Of a DNA stretch of 64,000 nucleotides, positions 24,925-38,873 are shown one piece after another. Location: NCBI RefSeq assembly GCF_021130785.1, contig NC_060214.1:46003001-46067000 (forward strand), in the 5' to 3' direction. This DNA comes from Homalodisca vitripennis. Its lineage: Eukaryota; Arthropoda; Insecta; Hemiptera; Cicadellidae. Position numbers and translations under genes: made by a program. The notes below the pieces were generated by a model. That model did no database searches. It worked only from the letters and a program-made list of their open reading frames with translations, and had not been told where the DNA came from. How positions within the stretch are numbered: position 1 is the first letter of the stretch; each line of letters opens with the position of its first letter.

Positions 24925-27900
24925 ATAACTGAATAGAAACGACTAAAATCATACAGATTTGTCTATTAATCTAGAAATATTCAAGAATTTTATGTTTGTA
25001 ATAATATTATATTTATATGATTTTATTATAAAAGATTATATATCACACTATACAAATATCAGCTGTTTTGTTAGTTAAATTGTTCTATACTGTGAATGTT
25101 TTTGTTATCGCAATAACACAGGTCTGTCTGAAACATCAGCTGTCGTACAATTCCAGTTTTTCCGTGCGTTAACTTCAATCATTGGTATTGTTCCAGTAGA
25201 TTTATATGCAAAAACACGGTGGTTTTATGTTACCTCTACAGTACTACGAACTATATTGTTATTTACTTAAAATTATATAAAATGTAAGTTTTAATTTTTG
25301 TTTCGTATGATGAATCTTTATGTCTCCACACGTAGCAAGGTCGTCTTTAAGCGCTAATCTGTACAGTTTAGCTTGGCTATTATTTCGTCATTCTTAAAAC
25401 ACCATTCCAAACCTCAAAAACATTATCGAAGTGAATAAAACTACTATTGTGTTTTATCTAGGTTCGGAATCAAATTCCCGCTCAAATAGTCTTCCCAACC
25501 GCCATTGATATACACACGAGAGTTAGAGAAACCGACCAGTGCCAAAAGATCTAGTTTTCAATATTTCTCATAGCTATTTAATTTTATTAGACACAAAAAT
25601 GTGACAATAAGTAGAGGCCTACAGTGACGTACAAAGGACGGAAGTTAGTTTCAGACCTCTGTAATAGACGTTAGCTGTTTCAAGATGTCAATAACAAGTA
25701 AATTGCCCCCTTATTGAGACACATCCTACAGGATTTAAAATTCTGTCCAAGGTTGGCAAATGTTTCGTTACTTTATTGGATGGCTTGTTTAATAATTTAG
25801 TTAAGTACCGATGATCGTGTCCTGTTTGTAAAAAGTCTGAATATTTTAACAATGTTTTAAGTAATTGTTTTTTAACGAATTACACTTTTCGTCATGAGGC
25901 AGTTTGTTTTTCCAGGGAACACAAGTAGATGAAATAAATATAATATATTTGGAGATAGTTAATGCAATTTTCTAAGACATATCACTTACTGGTTAGCGCC
26001 TATACTATTGCATATACATTAGCAATGCATTAGCTGTTGCAAAGGAGCTTGTTGGTCGTTTGATTTTAATGTGGCACATTTCGGGTCGTTTGTAGGCATA
26101 TCTATTAAATTAAACAAGAAACAGGAACAGACATGTTTCATTCATTAAGTGTCATTCATTAAACACTTATATGTAGAAATAACTATCTGATGTAAAGAGC
26201 AGAATGCGAAAACACACTTATACATTATACACGTTTCTAAAAGTTTATACGTATTTTAAGAGAAATATTGTAAATAGTATTCAACATATAAATAGACCTC
26301 TTTGAAAGAACTTGTGGTATATCACGGCCTCATGTTTATTTTTCTGGCTTAAATTGAGTGTTATATCTTAATAAAAATAAAACGGAATAAATATTGTGTT
26401 CCTGTGATCTTGGAGAACTAATAAGCTTCAAGGAACCGCTAATCATCAAAGTTTGGGGTAATGAAAGTGTAAGATAGTGTGGAGAATATTAATCTGATGC
26501 ATACATTAACTTCTAATGAACTATGCTTGAAATATTTTTCATAGTTTATGTTAAGTGTATGTCCTTTGTAGTTAGTTCTAGAATATACTATGATAAGGGT
26601 CAAGCCCTATTCCTACGAATGTTAGAGTCCTTTGTCTTATGATGACTTATCTAAACAAATATGATTAGAGAATATATTAGTATTGAAAATGAAGTATGAA
26701 AATTTAACATGGATTTAACATGAACACTGTATTTTTTATGCATTGTCCATTCTCTATAATTTATAGTAACATTCAAGGGAACTTAAAACGTGTTTAATGG
26801 TTCGTTTTTTGTGCCTTTCAGTAACGTAAAAATCTTTTAATGAATTTAAACCAAATTCCTTAACACAAAATGTTAAAAATATGCGATTTGGGTGAGAATG
26901 TAATAATACCTAATCAAATTAATAAAAATGCATAAAAGTTGCAGTATAAATAAAGTTACACTCAAAATTATATTTAGCTAAATTAAATAAATATTTTGTA
27001 GAGCATTTTAATAAGGTTTTAATATGGTTTACAAAAAATTTATTATTTAAATGTATTTGATTGATTAATTTAATTCAAAGTTGAACATTATTAGTTAGCC
27101 TACGATGAATAGCATTAATCCTTAGAATCTATTTTATAATAATAATTTTTAGTTAATATCACAGGATAAAATACCTAAACTCTTAGTGCTTTCTTTCTTA
27201 TATTAAGTTATAAATTAAAATCTAACTTTTATTACAAATTTTGTATTAAGAGTTTTAGGAAGATTAACTTTATATTTTGAGAGGAAAACTATTTGATATT
27301 GTTGTGTATTTTCAGAAGGTTATTATTATTACTATTTAGATAATTTTCATTTTTCCTTTCATTACATTTTATGAGTTATATAAATTATGCTATAAATTAC
27401 TGGTTTTTCCTATAAAGCCAAATTCAGCATGCTTATTGCTGGAAATGTACCTTGTTCTCGGAAATCAAATGAATATCAGGACTTATTTACGACGATGACG
27501 GATAGATCTCAATTGAGACTCAGAGAAAGGGTTGTTGATTGGAATCAGTGGAAAGTTTAATTGTTTTGGTTTCCATTTATCCCTCCACAAATTCTATGCA
27601 TCACTTCAAAGCAAATCCCAATAAGGAACAAAGCCGATTGAACATAAGCGAAACATATTGAGCTTAAATAATTGTCTATCTATATTAGTTTCTTTATTGG
27701 ATAAACTTGTCTCCAGGTATGAGATTAAAAAGATAGTGTACGACAAGGGAGATCATATTTTTACATTATACACATTATTATTTTTACATTTTACATTATT
27801 ATTTTTATACTTATTACATTCATAAAGTATCCACGGGAGTTGACAAAACGATGTTGGCCTGAGGCTTTGTTATATTCCGTTACTTTGACCTCAATAAATA

Positions 27901-28949
27901 AATATTAAACTTATTATTTATTGTAAAAGCACAATGACAATTTTATTTGTAATCTTTAAGATTACAAGGCTGTGGTAGTAAAAAAAAATTAAACATTAAT
28001 AACTTTTAAAACTTGTTGTGAGAAAATTAGTATTAAAATTTTTTGAGAAAAACTAAATTTTTAATAAAAAAAATTACTCAATAGAGGAACAAAATAGAAA
28101 TGTCAAAAGTACTTAGTATTTATTCAAATAGGTGTATATGTGTTGTGAACATTTATTACATTGGTTTCAGCAAAGTCTCAGTCATTTTAACTGGAAAGTC
28201 AGAGTTTAATAGTCACTGTTTCATAATTTTAAAAAGATTGAGCACTTAGAGTAAGCTTTGGTATTCATATTCATACCAGGACCCCTTGTTATATTCAAAA
28301 TAGTTCATGGCATTACCCTCTAAATAACTATAACAGTGAGCTGATCAAGCCTATCACACGATATAACCTTTATCAATTGGTGAAACTCATCACGTGGATT
28401 TTATCTCCATTCAATAGCATCCCTGACGTCCGAAAAGTCAGTTTTACCTTTGGAGTCAATCTTATCATCACATATAGAGTAAGTGAAAGTGTGAGAAAGT
28501 TAGAAAGTGCTAGCCCTTAAAACCCGTAATAGGAGTCTCAGTCCTGTCTAGGATCACGATACCCTTTGAAAACGTGGTTGCCGAAGTGGTGGCACGCTGA
28601 ATTGCATCGTGTACCATGGACATATGATTCCTCTCTAGACGTGTTTCCTACCTCAATCCTAGTGGCAGCATAAATTGGCCCATTTCCTCTATAGATCACG
28701 CTCCAGCCCTAGAAAGGCCCTAGACGATCTGAAAGCTCCCCTACACGAAATACACTAGGCAGGAATATATAGCAATATCAGTGGGTTTGCACCCTCACTA
28801 GATGCACCTTTCGCTGTTAAGTATTCTACCTTCCATCGTTGGATGTAAATTTAATTTTTTTGGAACTGCTCTCTCATTACAGTTTCTTAGATATTTTAAG
28901 ACGAGATGTCTCTTAATTTAGCGTTAGTTTTATCCTGATTTGTTGTAAT
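24925..28949. other. AT-rich noncoding stretch
   Basis: About 4 kb without a supported gene. Less AT-biased islands at 25440-25560, 27410-27650 and 28280-28800 were read on both strands without recognising a domain. 27750-27830 contains imperfect repeats of an ACATTATTATTTTTACA-type word. Confidence 0.4.
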
Positions 28950-29157
28950 ATAAGGCAAACATTTTCCTCTGAGTAAATATTTTATCATTTTAATCCTTAT
29001 TGCAATTTCTCAAACTAAACTGTTTATATAAAAAATAAAAATGAGATCATTGTTTTCAATCCAATATTTTCTTATTTTAAAGTTACACAAATGTGTTTAT
29101 CCCCAGTAAACCTTTATGTTTAACAATTAAGCGAATAATTTGAGGAATTAAAATCAT

Positions 29158-29178
29158 TTCATTCTTGTCCTACTGTCA
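29158..29178. repeat. Target-site duplication, left copy
   Basis: A 21-bp direct repeat (TTCATTCTTG, then TCCTACTGTCA) identical to 30048-30068. It brackets the LINE fragment. Confidence 0.9.
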
Positions 29179-29415
29179 TACTTGTCAAACCTTTCTTGTT
29201 CATTGTACAACATGCATGAAAATGAAAACGTGTTTCACTACGTTGCGGTCTGCCCGATTTTATCGCATATTAGGAAATATTATCTCGGAAAATGTACATT
29301 ATCAAAACATGAATATGACTGCTATTTAAACGGAATGGATTGGCAAAGTTTAGGGAAATACATGAAATTAGCTTGGAAGTATAGGTGGGAGCTCGTCAAT
29401 GAATTTAATTTTTAG
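29179..29415 (+). pseudogene. LINE ORF2 C-terminus (partial)
   Basis: The open frame enters directly from the target duplication and ends at 29415. Residues CSLYNMHENENVFHYVAVCP match the C-terminal zinc-knuckle region seen after the reverse transcriptase in many insect LINEs (C-x2-C...H...C), with tyrosine where the second cysteine is expected. The end YRWELVNEFNF is typical of these ORF2 termini (from memory). Endonuclease and reverse transcriptase domains are missing because of 5' truncation. There is no real start codon, since the frame simply begins at the insertion junction. Confidence 0.75.
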
Positions 29416-29653
29416 TTTCTATGAAATTTATTTCCATTTTATTTATTTGTTTTTTTCTTCTTTATACATAACATTATATAACTACGTTGAAAATATACCT
29501 GTCGAACAAAGTCTCTAAATTTGCAAACATTCAAATTATTTTTGTTAATTATTTTATTTTTTTGCCACTATTACCATATTTGCGATTTATAAATATGCAT
29601 GTAAATATAGAAGATCGAAAGTTAATTTTACACAAAGTTTATTTGTTGTACTT

Positions 29654-29655
<2 letters not shown>

Positions 29656-29712
<57 letters not shown>
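29656..29712. repeat. (GT)n microsatellite inside the LINE 3' UTR
   Basis: About 57 bp of GT repeats between the LINE stop codon and its tail. It may have been carried in by the element. Confidence 0.95.
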
Positions 29713-29714
<2 letters not shown>

Positions 29715-30047
29715 TGATTTTGCATTTTACGCAACAGGAGATAAAAATATAACAACTGAACTAATTATAGCAACAAATTACATTGATGTTAATGTTATTA
29801 CTTTTTAAGTTTAGATAATACAAATTTTAAAGCTGATTTTTTTGTTTTTTGAGCTTTTGTTAGATATGTTTGCTTCTAAAGCAGAATAAATGTGGAAAGT
29901 GTATATGTATATATTTAAATGTAGCGACCAACCAAACAGACGGTTTAATACCATTGTTTTATAGTGCAAATACTATCAGAGGATTATCATGTTACCTTAT
30001 TTGTAATCGTTTAAATAAAGCACTTTTTCTTCTTCTTCTTCTTCTTC

Positions 30048-30068
30048 TTCATTCTTGTCCTACTGTCA
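30048..30068. repeat. Target-site duplication, right copy
   Basis: Identical to 29158-29178. Its first TTC merges with the TTC tail of the LINE. Confidence 0.9.
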
Positions 30069-31460
30069 GCCCGATACCTAGAGGACAAACAAACTAATAG
30101 ACTCATTTCTACATAGGTAACTTCAAATGTAATGATTGTGCTTAATTAATTATTCATGGAATTTGGCAGAATATTTGGAATAATTTTACATTGAAGTTAA
30201 GGTTGTCCTCATGGAAACATAATATTACATAATATTAAATAAATACGAATTGTGTAATTTTTCCTGCTAAGTCGAGAGAAAGTTATATATTTTATATCGA
30301 TGAAATATTTAAATTTTAAGCTGAAAACGAATTTTGGAAATTCATAATCTTGAAGCCTTACAAGACAAGATAAAAATGCATATAAGGATATAAATTTTGT
30401 TATTGAAGTATTGACTAATTTTCAATTATCTGATGTTATCTATTAAAACATTATGGACTTATCACGATTTAAATCTATAATTTTACGCGTTAGACTACAA
30501 CCAAAACCTTAGGAGTGATAATAAAATAAATGGTATTATTTAGCTAGCAATGGCCTTCAATTTTAATTGTTATATATATTTTGAAGTATCCCAGATAAAA
30601 CTTTTCGTTATGTGAATGACCACAATATTGAAACAGTTGTACTTTTAAGACTGGTTAATAAACTCATGCAATCATCGTACAAATACTATCTCTGTTCAAA
30701 TTATATTCTGAACCACATATCCAAGAATTATTTCTATAATAGAGTAAATGTAACCATGGCACTTGTAGGCTAAGTGGTATTTACGCTGCTCTCGTTGTAG
30801 TCTCACGATTTATCTTTTAACTGCCATTAGGATGTATATATTTCTTTTAGTAATGGTTTTTTGTTCCTCCACAGAACATTACTAGTATAAAATAACCTAT
30901 AAAATTAAAACTTTAAGCAAAAGTCTGTTACGCATTACATAGTCATTATTAATAGATCAAAGTTCAACTAATTTGACTTTTTAATTTACATGAAAATTAC
31001 ATCTCTGATACCATACAAATCCCCTTAAGGTGGATTTTAATTAAGTCTACTTTTTCAATAATAGTGGTTATGTTTATTCATTATAGCCATATTTATTATA
31101 ACCACCGTCAGATAAAGTCAAACATGATACCTTACAGTTACTAAGTCCTCGGGCCGGACCGTAATGTGTTTTCGCAGCTTCCCCGTGTTTGTTTAGCCTA
31201 CATCAGCGGAACTGAGTGCACTAATTATACTGCTGTTAGGAATTTTAATGTTGCTTTTTAATATTTTCTTATCTTACTCGTTTTAAACTATATGGACGTA
31301 AAATACTTATAATGATATAATAATATTGGCAATTATTCTGTTATTTTTGTACACGTCCTGAGATATGTAAAGCATTTTAATATGAAATAAACCTTAAAAT
31401 CGTTAATTTTGCTCTTTTAAGTTGTTAATATTTGGAAACTTTAAAGATATTTTTTGTTAT

Positions 31461-34400
31461 TGGGAAAAAACCGTGTTAATAATATGCGAAAAAAATGATC
31501 AAGAGTATTTATATTCAATAATGTCTACGCGTTGTTTATTTAGGTATAATGTTGCTAGGCAATAATTAATGTATTGTTGGTTGCATTTATACCCAAAACA
31601 CACCTACATCAAAGTCTTCTTTCTTGATACACAACCACGTTCTTTAAATATCCTCCGTTGAAACAACAACCTTACAAATCAAATCTGACGAAGAACTTGC
31701 TATCATTATATTATTCAATGAATTATTCTTTATTATATTATATTATTTAAATCATTTATTATCTACTCGTATTTCATAGCAGGTAAAGTATATTTTGACA
31801 TGAATTTTCGGTTAAATTTTAACCCTACTAATATTTAATAAACTAACCATACATAAATATTTTCAGGATTTTATGATTGTGCAGCAATTGAATAAGATCT
31901 AAGCAAACCATTTTCGGTAGTGACACTCAACTTTAAAATAGAAGATGGCTAGTGAATTTATAAGCAATAATTAAGACAACTTTAAATGTTTAGCTCAAAA
32001 ATATTATTATTATCTTAAAGGTGTAGTATTAATAGTATACTGATATACGTATAGGGGCATTGATTGGATTTTTAACTTGGAAATTTAAGGGATTGTTCAT
32101 TGAGGTTGTAAAATATATACTTTATATTATACATTCTTTTTATGGAGCATTTTAAAGTTCTATAACTCCTTAATGTGGAAGATATATTAAATGATGAACA
32201 GCCTTATTTGAATATAAAAATTATGCTTACTGAATCTTTATACTAATATCATTTTCTTGAAAGGTATTGTTATTATAAATTCCTATAATGTCTTTTAAAA
32301 CTCTTAGTTCTTTTAAATTTATTCCAAGTCACTTATCTGAGTTGTTTGTAAATAGGCTTGGATTAGTTTTATGCAAGTAGGTAGATGGTCTTATCAGTGT
32401 AAAGTTAAACGGAACAGTAGGGCTCTGGTATGCTTGGAATGCACCTCAATCACGTAACGTAACTGACTGACGGTGGCTATAAAAGTAAGTGGGTTTAAAA
32501 TATAGGTCTCTGCTTATTAACTCCTTTATACCGGTGACTTTTAAATAACAAAAAGAAATTAAATTGAAAATTAAAATTGAAATTTATGCAATTTATTATT
32601 ACAACTGACTCGTAGCAATCCTCTCTAGTATATGTTGACTATCGATCATGCCAGTTTTATTACGGGTAAATTCGAGCGGTATTAATTTGAAATATAACAC
32701 TTTAAATACTCTCACACTTTATTATTGAAAACAATAAAACCTACCATCATGCAAATAAATAATAGCTGGGCATTGATATTGTAACATTGATCATCGTTTC
32801 AATATCTTTTCCCCATTACCTATTACTCATCTAACTATTATTATCATGTATCTTAGTAATTTCTAAGTCTGTTGAAAGTAATAATAGTCATGTCTGTCAA
32901 ATATACTTTATAATAATTTAGATCATGTATGACTCTATGGAGACCTGAAGTTAGTGAAAGAAAACTATATAAACACCAATATGATAATTTAAATTTCTTT
33001 CCTATAGTTCATTGTATTTAATTTTCTATGGTTTCTGTAACTAATATTGTTCAATTTAGTGATAGTGGAGAGCAGCTCGGATGTCTAAATCTTACCATCT
33101 TTGTTAGAGAGTATGTATCATACTACCGTATTAAACGTAACATAGCATATTACTAACACAGCAAGCGTACTTTAAGGAAGCAAAAAGCATTTTTGTCACT
33201 AACTGTGACGGAATATAAAGCTATGAGTATAAGATATAATCTATTTAGTGGATTTATTTTAATTCCAACAAAATCTGTGCGTATGGTACGTAAAAGCGAT
33301 TTGTGATCAAATAACCGTATTTAATTGATTACACTAATGCAAGGAGTTCGCATTACAAAGTAACACAAAACAGACTTAACTTAGGTTTAGTCATTTTTAA
33401 TCCTCGAGATGTCCTATGGAGAAACAGACATGAAAATAACTACAAAGAAAAGAAATTGTTACATTCCTCTGACAGATACAATTTCTCCTCTATCAGCGTA
33501 CTGATTGAGAGACCTAAATGATGCTGGGTAAAATCACATCGATATTCATACATTTCTTTGCAATAGATATTCCTCGTGTACAAACTAAGCTTCATGCAAA
33601 GTTTAAGTTCTACAAGTTCATTTTTTTAGATGTCTTGCGAAGACAGGCAGAAATGAAACTTTCTATCAACTCGAGTGTAAAACTCTTGCTAATAATAATA
33701 GCAATATCAATATTTTGAATCGGAATCTATGAATTCCACAAATTGCTAGTTTGGTATGTATATGTTTCTGCCTAACACAAAATTACATTTAAATTTGTGA
33801 TAAACATTTAAACAATTGTATTAGTCAAAATGTATCTAAGGGTGAAATCTAAAATACTAATATCTAATTAAATCGATCAGCTTGTAAAAGCTAGCAGAGA
33901 GCAATATGGAACTCTATGGTTAATGTGACCTGAGGTCCATTATTTGGAATTTATTATGTAATCGTTGCTGAAAATTCGATTACCGAAAAGAAATTGACAT
34001 TAAAACCTAAACATTCTTGAAGCGGCTACTTTTACTTTTACCTTGTCTGAGACATCTATACAGCATCATTAACTCCTTTCCAGTGTTAACCTAATCTTGA
34101 TTTACAAACTTTTTGATTAACATACACTTAAAATTGACATGGAATATTTACTTCATTGTAATACCTAATTATCTAAACTTTAAACTGTTAATCTATTAGT
34201 TAAAAAATACTATACGTATAAAACATTTATGAATATTAGTATTATAGCGGTTGGTATTTAATATGATTGTTTTAAAATAACAGTGTATTTCTCTAATTTA
34301 TTCATCATTCATAAGTTGAGAATTTAATAAAATAAATCTAATACATTTTAGAATTCTTAACAAACTATAAAGTATAATTATGTTTTTTCTATCAGAATTA

Positions 34401-35189
34401 AACGTAAATGAATATCATTATAGTGGTTGTTGATTAAGTCATTAAATCCAATAAATAAGTGGCTGGTAAACCGTATTTTCATTTATTTTGTATTTAAAAA
34501 GAATATATTATCACGGCTTCTTATTATACGTCCTACTCTAGTTTGTTAGCTTTGTTGGCATTAAATATAAAAACCAATGTAAATGAAATAAAAACAATAA
34601 ATATTATAAAACAGATCATGCTATTGAAATATCATCCTAACAACAATAAAGCTAACTGACTAAAACCTACAAAAAAAAACTTCCAAAGTAAGGGATTAGT
34701 GATTAAATCTATTAATTCATTAAATGAAAATAAAGTAACCTATCACTACTGAAGTAAGTAAACATAAAGTAGAGACCATTTTGGACTTCGAGATCCTGTA
34801 AGAGTTTGCAAATATTCAATGCTTTTTTTCTATAAAAATTCACGAGTGTAACTCTTAAGTAATGGTTCATAGTAATCGAAGCATAAATTTTAAGGAGCTT
34901 GGGAAAGTTTTCTACTATCTGTATGTCTATTTAGAAATTGTCTTGGAAACTAACTAAATAATATGTAGACTTCATATTTCGCTTTACGTTTTATCTCTAT
35001 ATAAGTACCCTGTAAGTCGATACTTGTGAATTTTAATAAATGGGAGTTCGGTGAATATTAAAATTAGGTGTAACTATTATTTCATGGTCGCCTCTCTGTT
35101 TTTTTTTCTTATAAATAAACACGATTACCATTTATACCGTAATTTCATACTGATTTTTAAATTACTATCCATAAGACGATCCTTTATTT
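31461..35189. other. AT-rich noncoding stretch
   Basis: No gene recognised. 33885-33965 is a degenerate remnant of the conserved-core repeat (CAATATGGAACTC, then CCATTATTTGGAATTTAT). It corresponds in order to 2.4-4.15 kb of the first duplicate, with little visible similarity. Confidence 0.4.
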
Positions 35190-35680
35190 CAACACCAAAG
35201 GCCAAGTAGAGTAAACGTAACAGAGAATTAGGTAACGCTATTCCCATGTTTCCCAAATGAGTTAAGAATATACAAATTCTAATATATAATATCTGATATC
35301 TAGATAATATATGGGTACCGTGACATGTATTCTTCTCCGAAAAGAAGTATTCAATAAATTCTTTTTTTATATTACACACTTGCATATTTGAACCTAACGT
35401 AGAAATTTTACAGTCAACATAGTTGGTGGTATGTTTGCCTCAACAACAACATTAAGCTTCAGTCATCACAGCCCTATGTCTTCTCTAATGGGAAACTCGT
35501 GTCATTACGTAACTCGGTTTATTTCCCTTGCTTGCTCCCTTTTTGACCAGCTCGTTAGGCCTAATTCCTACAAGGTTTTGTAAATCAGGAGCTATGATTG
35601 AGTCGCCGTTCGTATGACCAATTCTAATTCGTTATTAACTTTTTTTTATTCAAAAACATAACACATGTTTTCATACTCAA
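35190..35680 (+). repeat. Segmental duplication copy 2, block 2
   Basis: Colinear partner of 4150-4645; see that entry for the shared words. An 86-codon minus-strand frame across 35125-35385 is not conserved in the partner and is treated as chance. Confidence 0.75.
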
Positions 35681-35894
35681 ATGGAACAAAATTTTAATAA
35701 AATAATTTAACGCATTATAAATTATTAAGATGAGCCAAAAAGCCAAAATATAACTTTTACCAAGCGATCTGTTCAGTTTTTTATTACTAACAATACTGAG
35801 AAGCACAAAAGCTTCATTAAAATGTCATTGCATTAAATTCTTCTATAATAAGCGAGCACAAAAACTTTCAATTGCACACTCGTAACAGCTTGTG

Positions 35895-36025
35895 CACGAA
35901 CGTGTTTGAAAATTAACTGACCCTTCAGGCAAGTGCTATCAAAACTAGGTGAGAAGGGGGCGTAATTGAAATCGTGAAAAACAAGCAATTTCAATAATTT
36001 CCTCTTCTTCAAAGAATTATTCCTC
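35895..36025 (+). repeat. Diverged repeat shared with 61310-61435
   Basis: AAAATTAACTGACCCTTC, ATCAAAACTAGGTGAGA, GGCGTAATTGAAATC and TTTCCTCTTC match AAAATTAATTGACTCTTC, ATCAAAACAATGTGAGA, GGCGTAATTAAATCTG and TTTCCTCTTG in the same order. This pair does not fit the order of the main duplication, so it is a separate repeat or an older duplication. Confidence 0.65.
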
Positions 36026-36561
36026 ATACCTTATTGTCAGCCTCATTGCCACAAAATGGGCTTTATTAAACATTAGAAACTTTTTTGCTCTAACAATAAC
36101 TCGTATATTTTAATACAATTATTTACCACTAACAACAAGTATATTTAGTTAAAATAAATAGATAAACTGTAGCACATCAATAATGGCACCGTTTACTTTA
36201 CACATTACATAATTAATTTAAACACTTTGCAAAAGTTTACCTATAATAACATTCGAACAAAAATTTATAAAAAAATTGATGCTGGTATAATGTAAACTAA
36301 ATTAATAATTTTTTTGTCTATAATGCTTTTTTACACTTTTTTTAAAGAATTCTGGTCTACGAACTGAACAATTAATGTTCTTTAGATCTCTTCACTACTG
36401 ATCTCTTAAAACATGCATATTATATCCGTGAAAATTACATTACATATCGTTATTTATTATTTTATTGTATAAAACAATTTATCTTAGTATCAATAGTTAA
36501 AGAACACGATAAAAAATATTGTTGCTCAACTATATTACTTTTATCATATTTATTCTTATAA

Positions 36562-36592
36562 TTGTGTAGTAAAAATGGAAAAGGTTGTAAGT
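36562..36592. repeat. Left terminal inverted repeat
   Basis: 31 bases identical to the reverse complement of 39237-39267. Just inside, the left end reads GCCAGA while the right has an extra AAGT before GCC. Confidence 0.9.
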
Positions 36593-37069
36593 GCCAGAAA
36601 CTAAAATTTTCAGTATTCAATAAAATATGTCTAAAACATTGAATATTTACTAATAAAATATTTTTTATATTTATAAAAATATAAAATCAATAGGAATAAC
36701 ATATAATACAATTTCTGCTATAAATATATAAGCGGAAACCAAAAAAATATGGAAAAAGATATAAGAGCAATCGGTTTTTTTGTGGAAAAGGATGTATGTG
36801 CCTTTCTTTATTTAATAAATGATGTAAGTGAAGGGTTAGTTTAAAAAAAAGGATGTAAGTCCAGTATTGTTTAGAAGCGTTTAATGTACACCATAACATC
36901 AAAATATGTTACAAGGATACATGATAATACGTACAAACGATAAAACACTTTTAGTCATAGTCTTGACTTTCTGAAAAAAGTTACATAATATACGTAATAT
37001 TATTAATATTATTTTTAATATTATTAACTCTAGGACTTTGTACATTAAAATACCTTACTTTTAATACAA

Positions 37070-38873
37070 CTAGTAGTCCTTGTCTTCAATGTCTGCATCC
37101 ACCTCCATGACACCATCAGGAACGGTGTCTGCTGCCAGAAGATCTCTATAAAACTGCTTGTCTTCTGCCTTTTCTATGTAGTCTATCATTCCTATCAGAT
37201 CGTTCTTCTTTTCTTGTGAGATTTTTTATTTAAACTGGATTTTTGGCAAGTCCTTTAAGTCGGGAAGATTGCCAAGGTCGGCCTTTTTCTTTAAGACGTC
37301 AACTTTGTTCCATGTTACCATACCATCATCTTGAAGTGCCAAAACTGACGCTACCTTCACTGTGCTTGGATTCTTATGAGAAACTCGGAAGTGGGAAACT
37401 TTGGTGATAGCTAGATCTTTTGTGTTAATGAACTGATTTGCAGGACCTTTAAAATCTATAAAGTCTTCTGTCTTCATAGAAACAACTGTGAAGGGGGATT
37501 TAAATTTTGCACTTGCAACTACATCTTCCAGGTCTTTAGGAACCATTGCTTTTGCATTTTTGCGGCGTTTTTCAATAATGCCAAAGTCTCTGTCACAGTT
37601 CATATAACTGTGCCCACTTACAAGATACTTCAAGTTAATAGAGCGATAAAACCCTTTGTGAACTAGGTAAATAATTGCCATTAAGAGCATCCTGTTTTTA
37701 TTTTGAGCACCACAGTTGTCGCACCATATTACAAGTCTTCTCCGAGAAAAATGGCCTTGAACAGTAGCAACTTTAAACAGACAAGAAGCTATTTCATTGG
37801 CTCCCCGACCTCCGATGCCCTCATGCCACATACACATAAACGCTGAGTCATTATCCCCCACATGTATTCCTAGATTATAGCAAGAAAGTTGTCTGCAGTA
37901 AAACATGGTGCTATGGGTAAGCATGGGCACGAACATCACCTGTTGCAAGTCCATACATAATGTTGTAGCGGTACCAGTTGGAAGTTGGGACAAAGTAATA
38001 TCCTCTTTCATGCAGACATGGGCCTTTTCAGCTTTTCGATGGTGAATTTCTTGTTTAGTTTTAACTTCCCGTTTTGCCCTTTCATTGGTCGTTGATGAAA
38101 TTTGCACTTTAAAAAGATCACATTTTTTGCAAGTATCAGCTGCAAGAGCCTTGAACTTGAGTTTTGGGAAATCTTTTTTTAATACTTCTGTATAAAAACT
38201 ATAGTTGACTGGACTTGTAGGGTATTGGGTTTTAAATGCCATAAACATTCTGTGTTTGTTCAGGTCTGGGGACAAAAACTCATTGCTTGATACTTTTCGG
38301 CAATAATGGCTTTCGTATCTTGGGAATGAATTTATATGACACCTAACCAGATTACGGTCATTTTCTGTATACTTCACCTTGTGTTCATTTGATCCAGGGG
38401 TTTTCCCTCTTTTGTCTTCGAAAATCAAGCATCCTGTTTTTTTTTTAGTTTGTAAACCAATCAACTTCCTTTCAGAAATAGCAAAAATTTCTTTAAAGTT
38501 TTTTTTTGCAAATTTGTATGTTTTTGCCAGAACCATCAGGAATGTTGTATGCAAACGAGCAGGTGCGTCTACTCTCACTGGGATCATCGTAATTCCCGTG
38601 TCTTCTACGGGCAATAGGTAGCATCTGCATGTGGTTGAGTAAATATGTTCCCTGGCTTTTTTCGTCAACTTTGTAGAATTCCATAAACAATATCAGTTTT
38701 TGTTCGTTACTCAAGTTTTTGCATTGGTACTTACATGAACAGCTTCGTTCAGGAGGTGGGGGATTTTTTGCGGGGATAGTCTTTCCTTTACAAGTAACAT
38801 AACTGTCTCCTTTTTCCCGAGCCCTTCGTCTTCTCTCCACTAGAACTTTCTTACGAATAGGAGGTGCTTCCAT
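37070..38873 (-). pseudogene. RNase-H-like (DUF7869-type) transposase, two lesions
   Basis: About 600 codons from ATG at 38873 (MEAPPIRKK) to TAG at 37070-37072, the only large gene of the TIR-bounded element, hence the presumed transposase. Landmarks in order: a basic N-terminus; a cysteine cluster (CSCKYQC); SHYCRKVSSNEFLSPDLN; a CKKC pair; MDLQQVMF; VIWCDNCGAQNKN; SGHSYMNCDRDFGIIEKR. In the 480-codon frame these candidate acidic residues are D240, D317 and D359/D361/E366, a plausible RNase-H-fold triad (inference). Lesions: a run of nine As (38499-38507 on the plus strand) puts the first 120 or so codons out of frame with the rest, and an in-frame TAA at 37226-37228 precedes 51 further sensible codons (KISQEKKNDLIGMIDYI). 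The homopolymer shift could be a sequencing error. The domain name is from memory. Confidence 0.8.

Larger units (their letters stand above)
29179..30047 (+). mobile_element. 5'-truncated LINE insertion
   Basis: An 869-bp insert flanked by a 21-bp target duplication. It contains the last 78 or so codons of a LINE ORF2, a 3' UTR carrying a (GT)n array, and a (TTC/CTT)n tail at 30027-30050 preceded by AATAAA-like sequence (TTTAAATAAAGC). 5' truncation, a long target duplication and a simple-repeat tail are the signature of target-primed reverse transcription. Confidence 0.9.
28950..31460 (+). repeat. Segmental duplication copy 2, block 1
   Basis: Colinear partner of 300-2450, interrupted by the LINE insertion at 29179-30047. 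When the insertion and one copy of its target duplication are removed, the flanks read continuously against copy 1 (the CCTACTGTCAG region at 540-560). It lacks the SINE and microsatellite found in copy 1. Confidence 0.7.
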
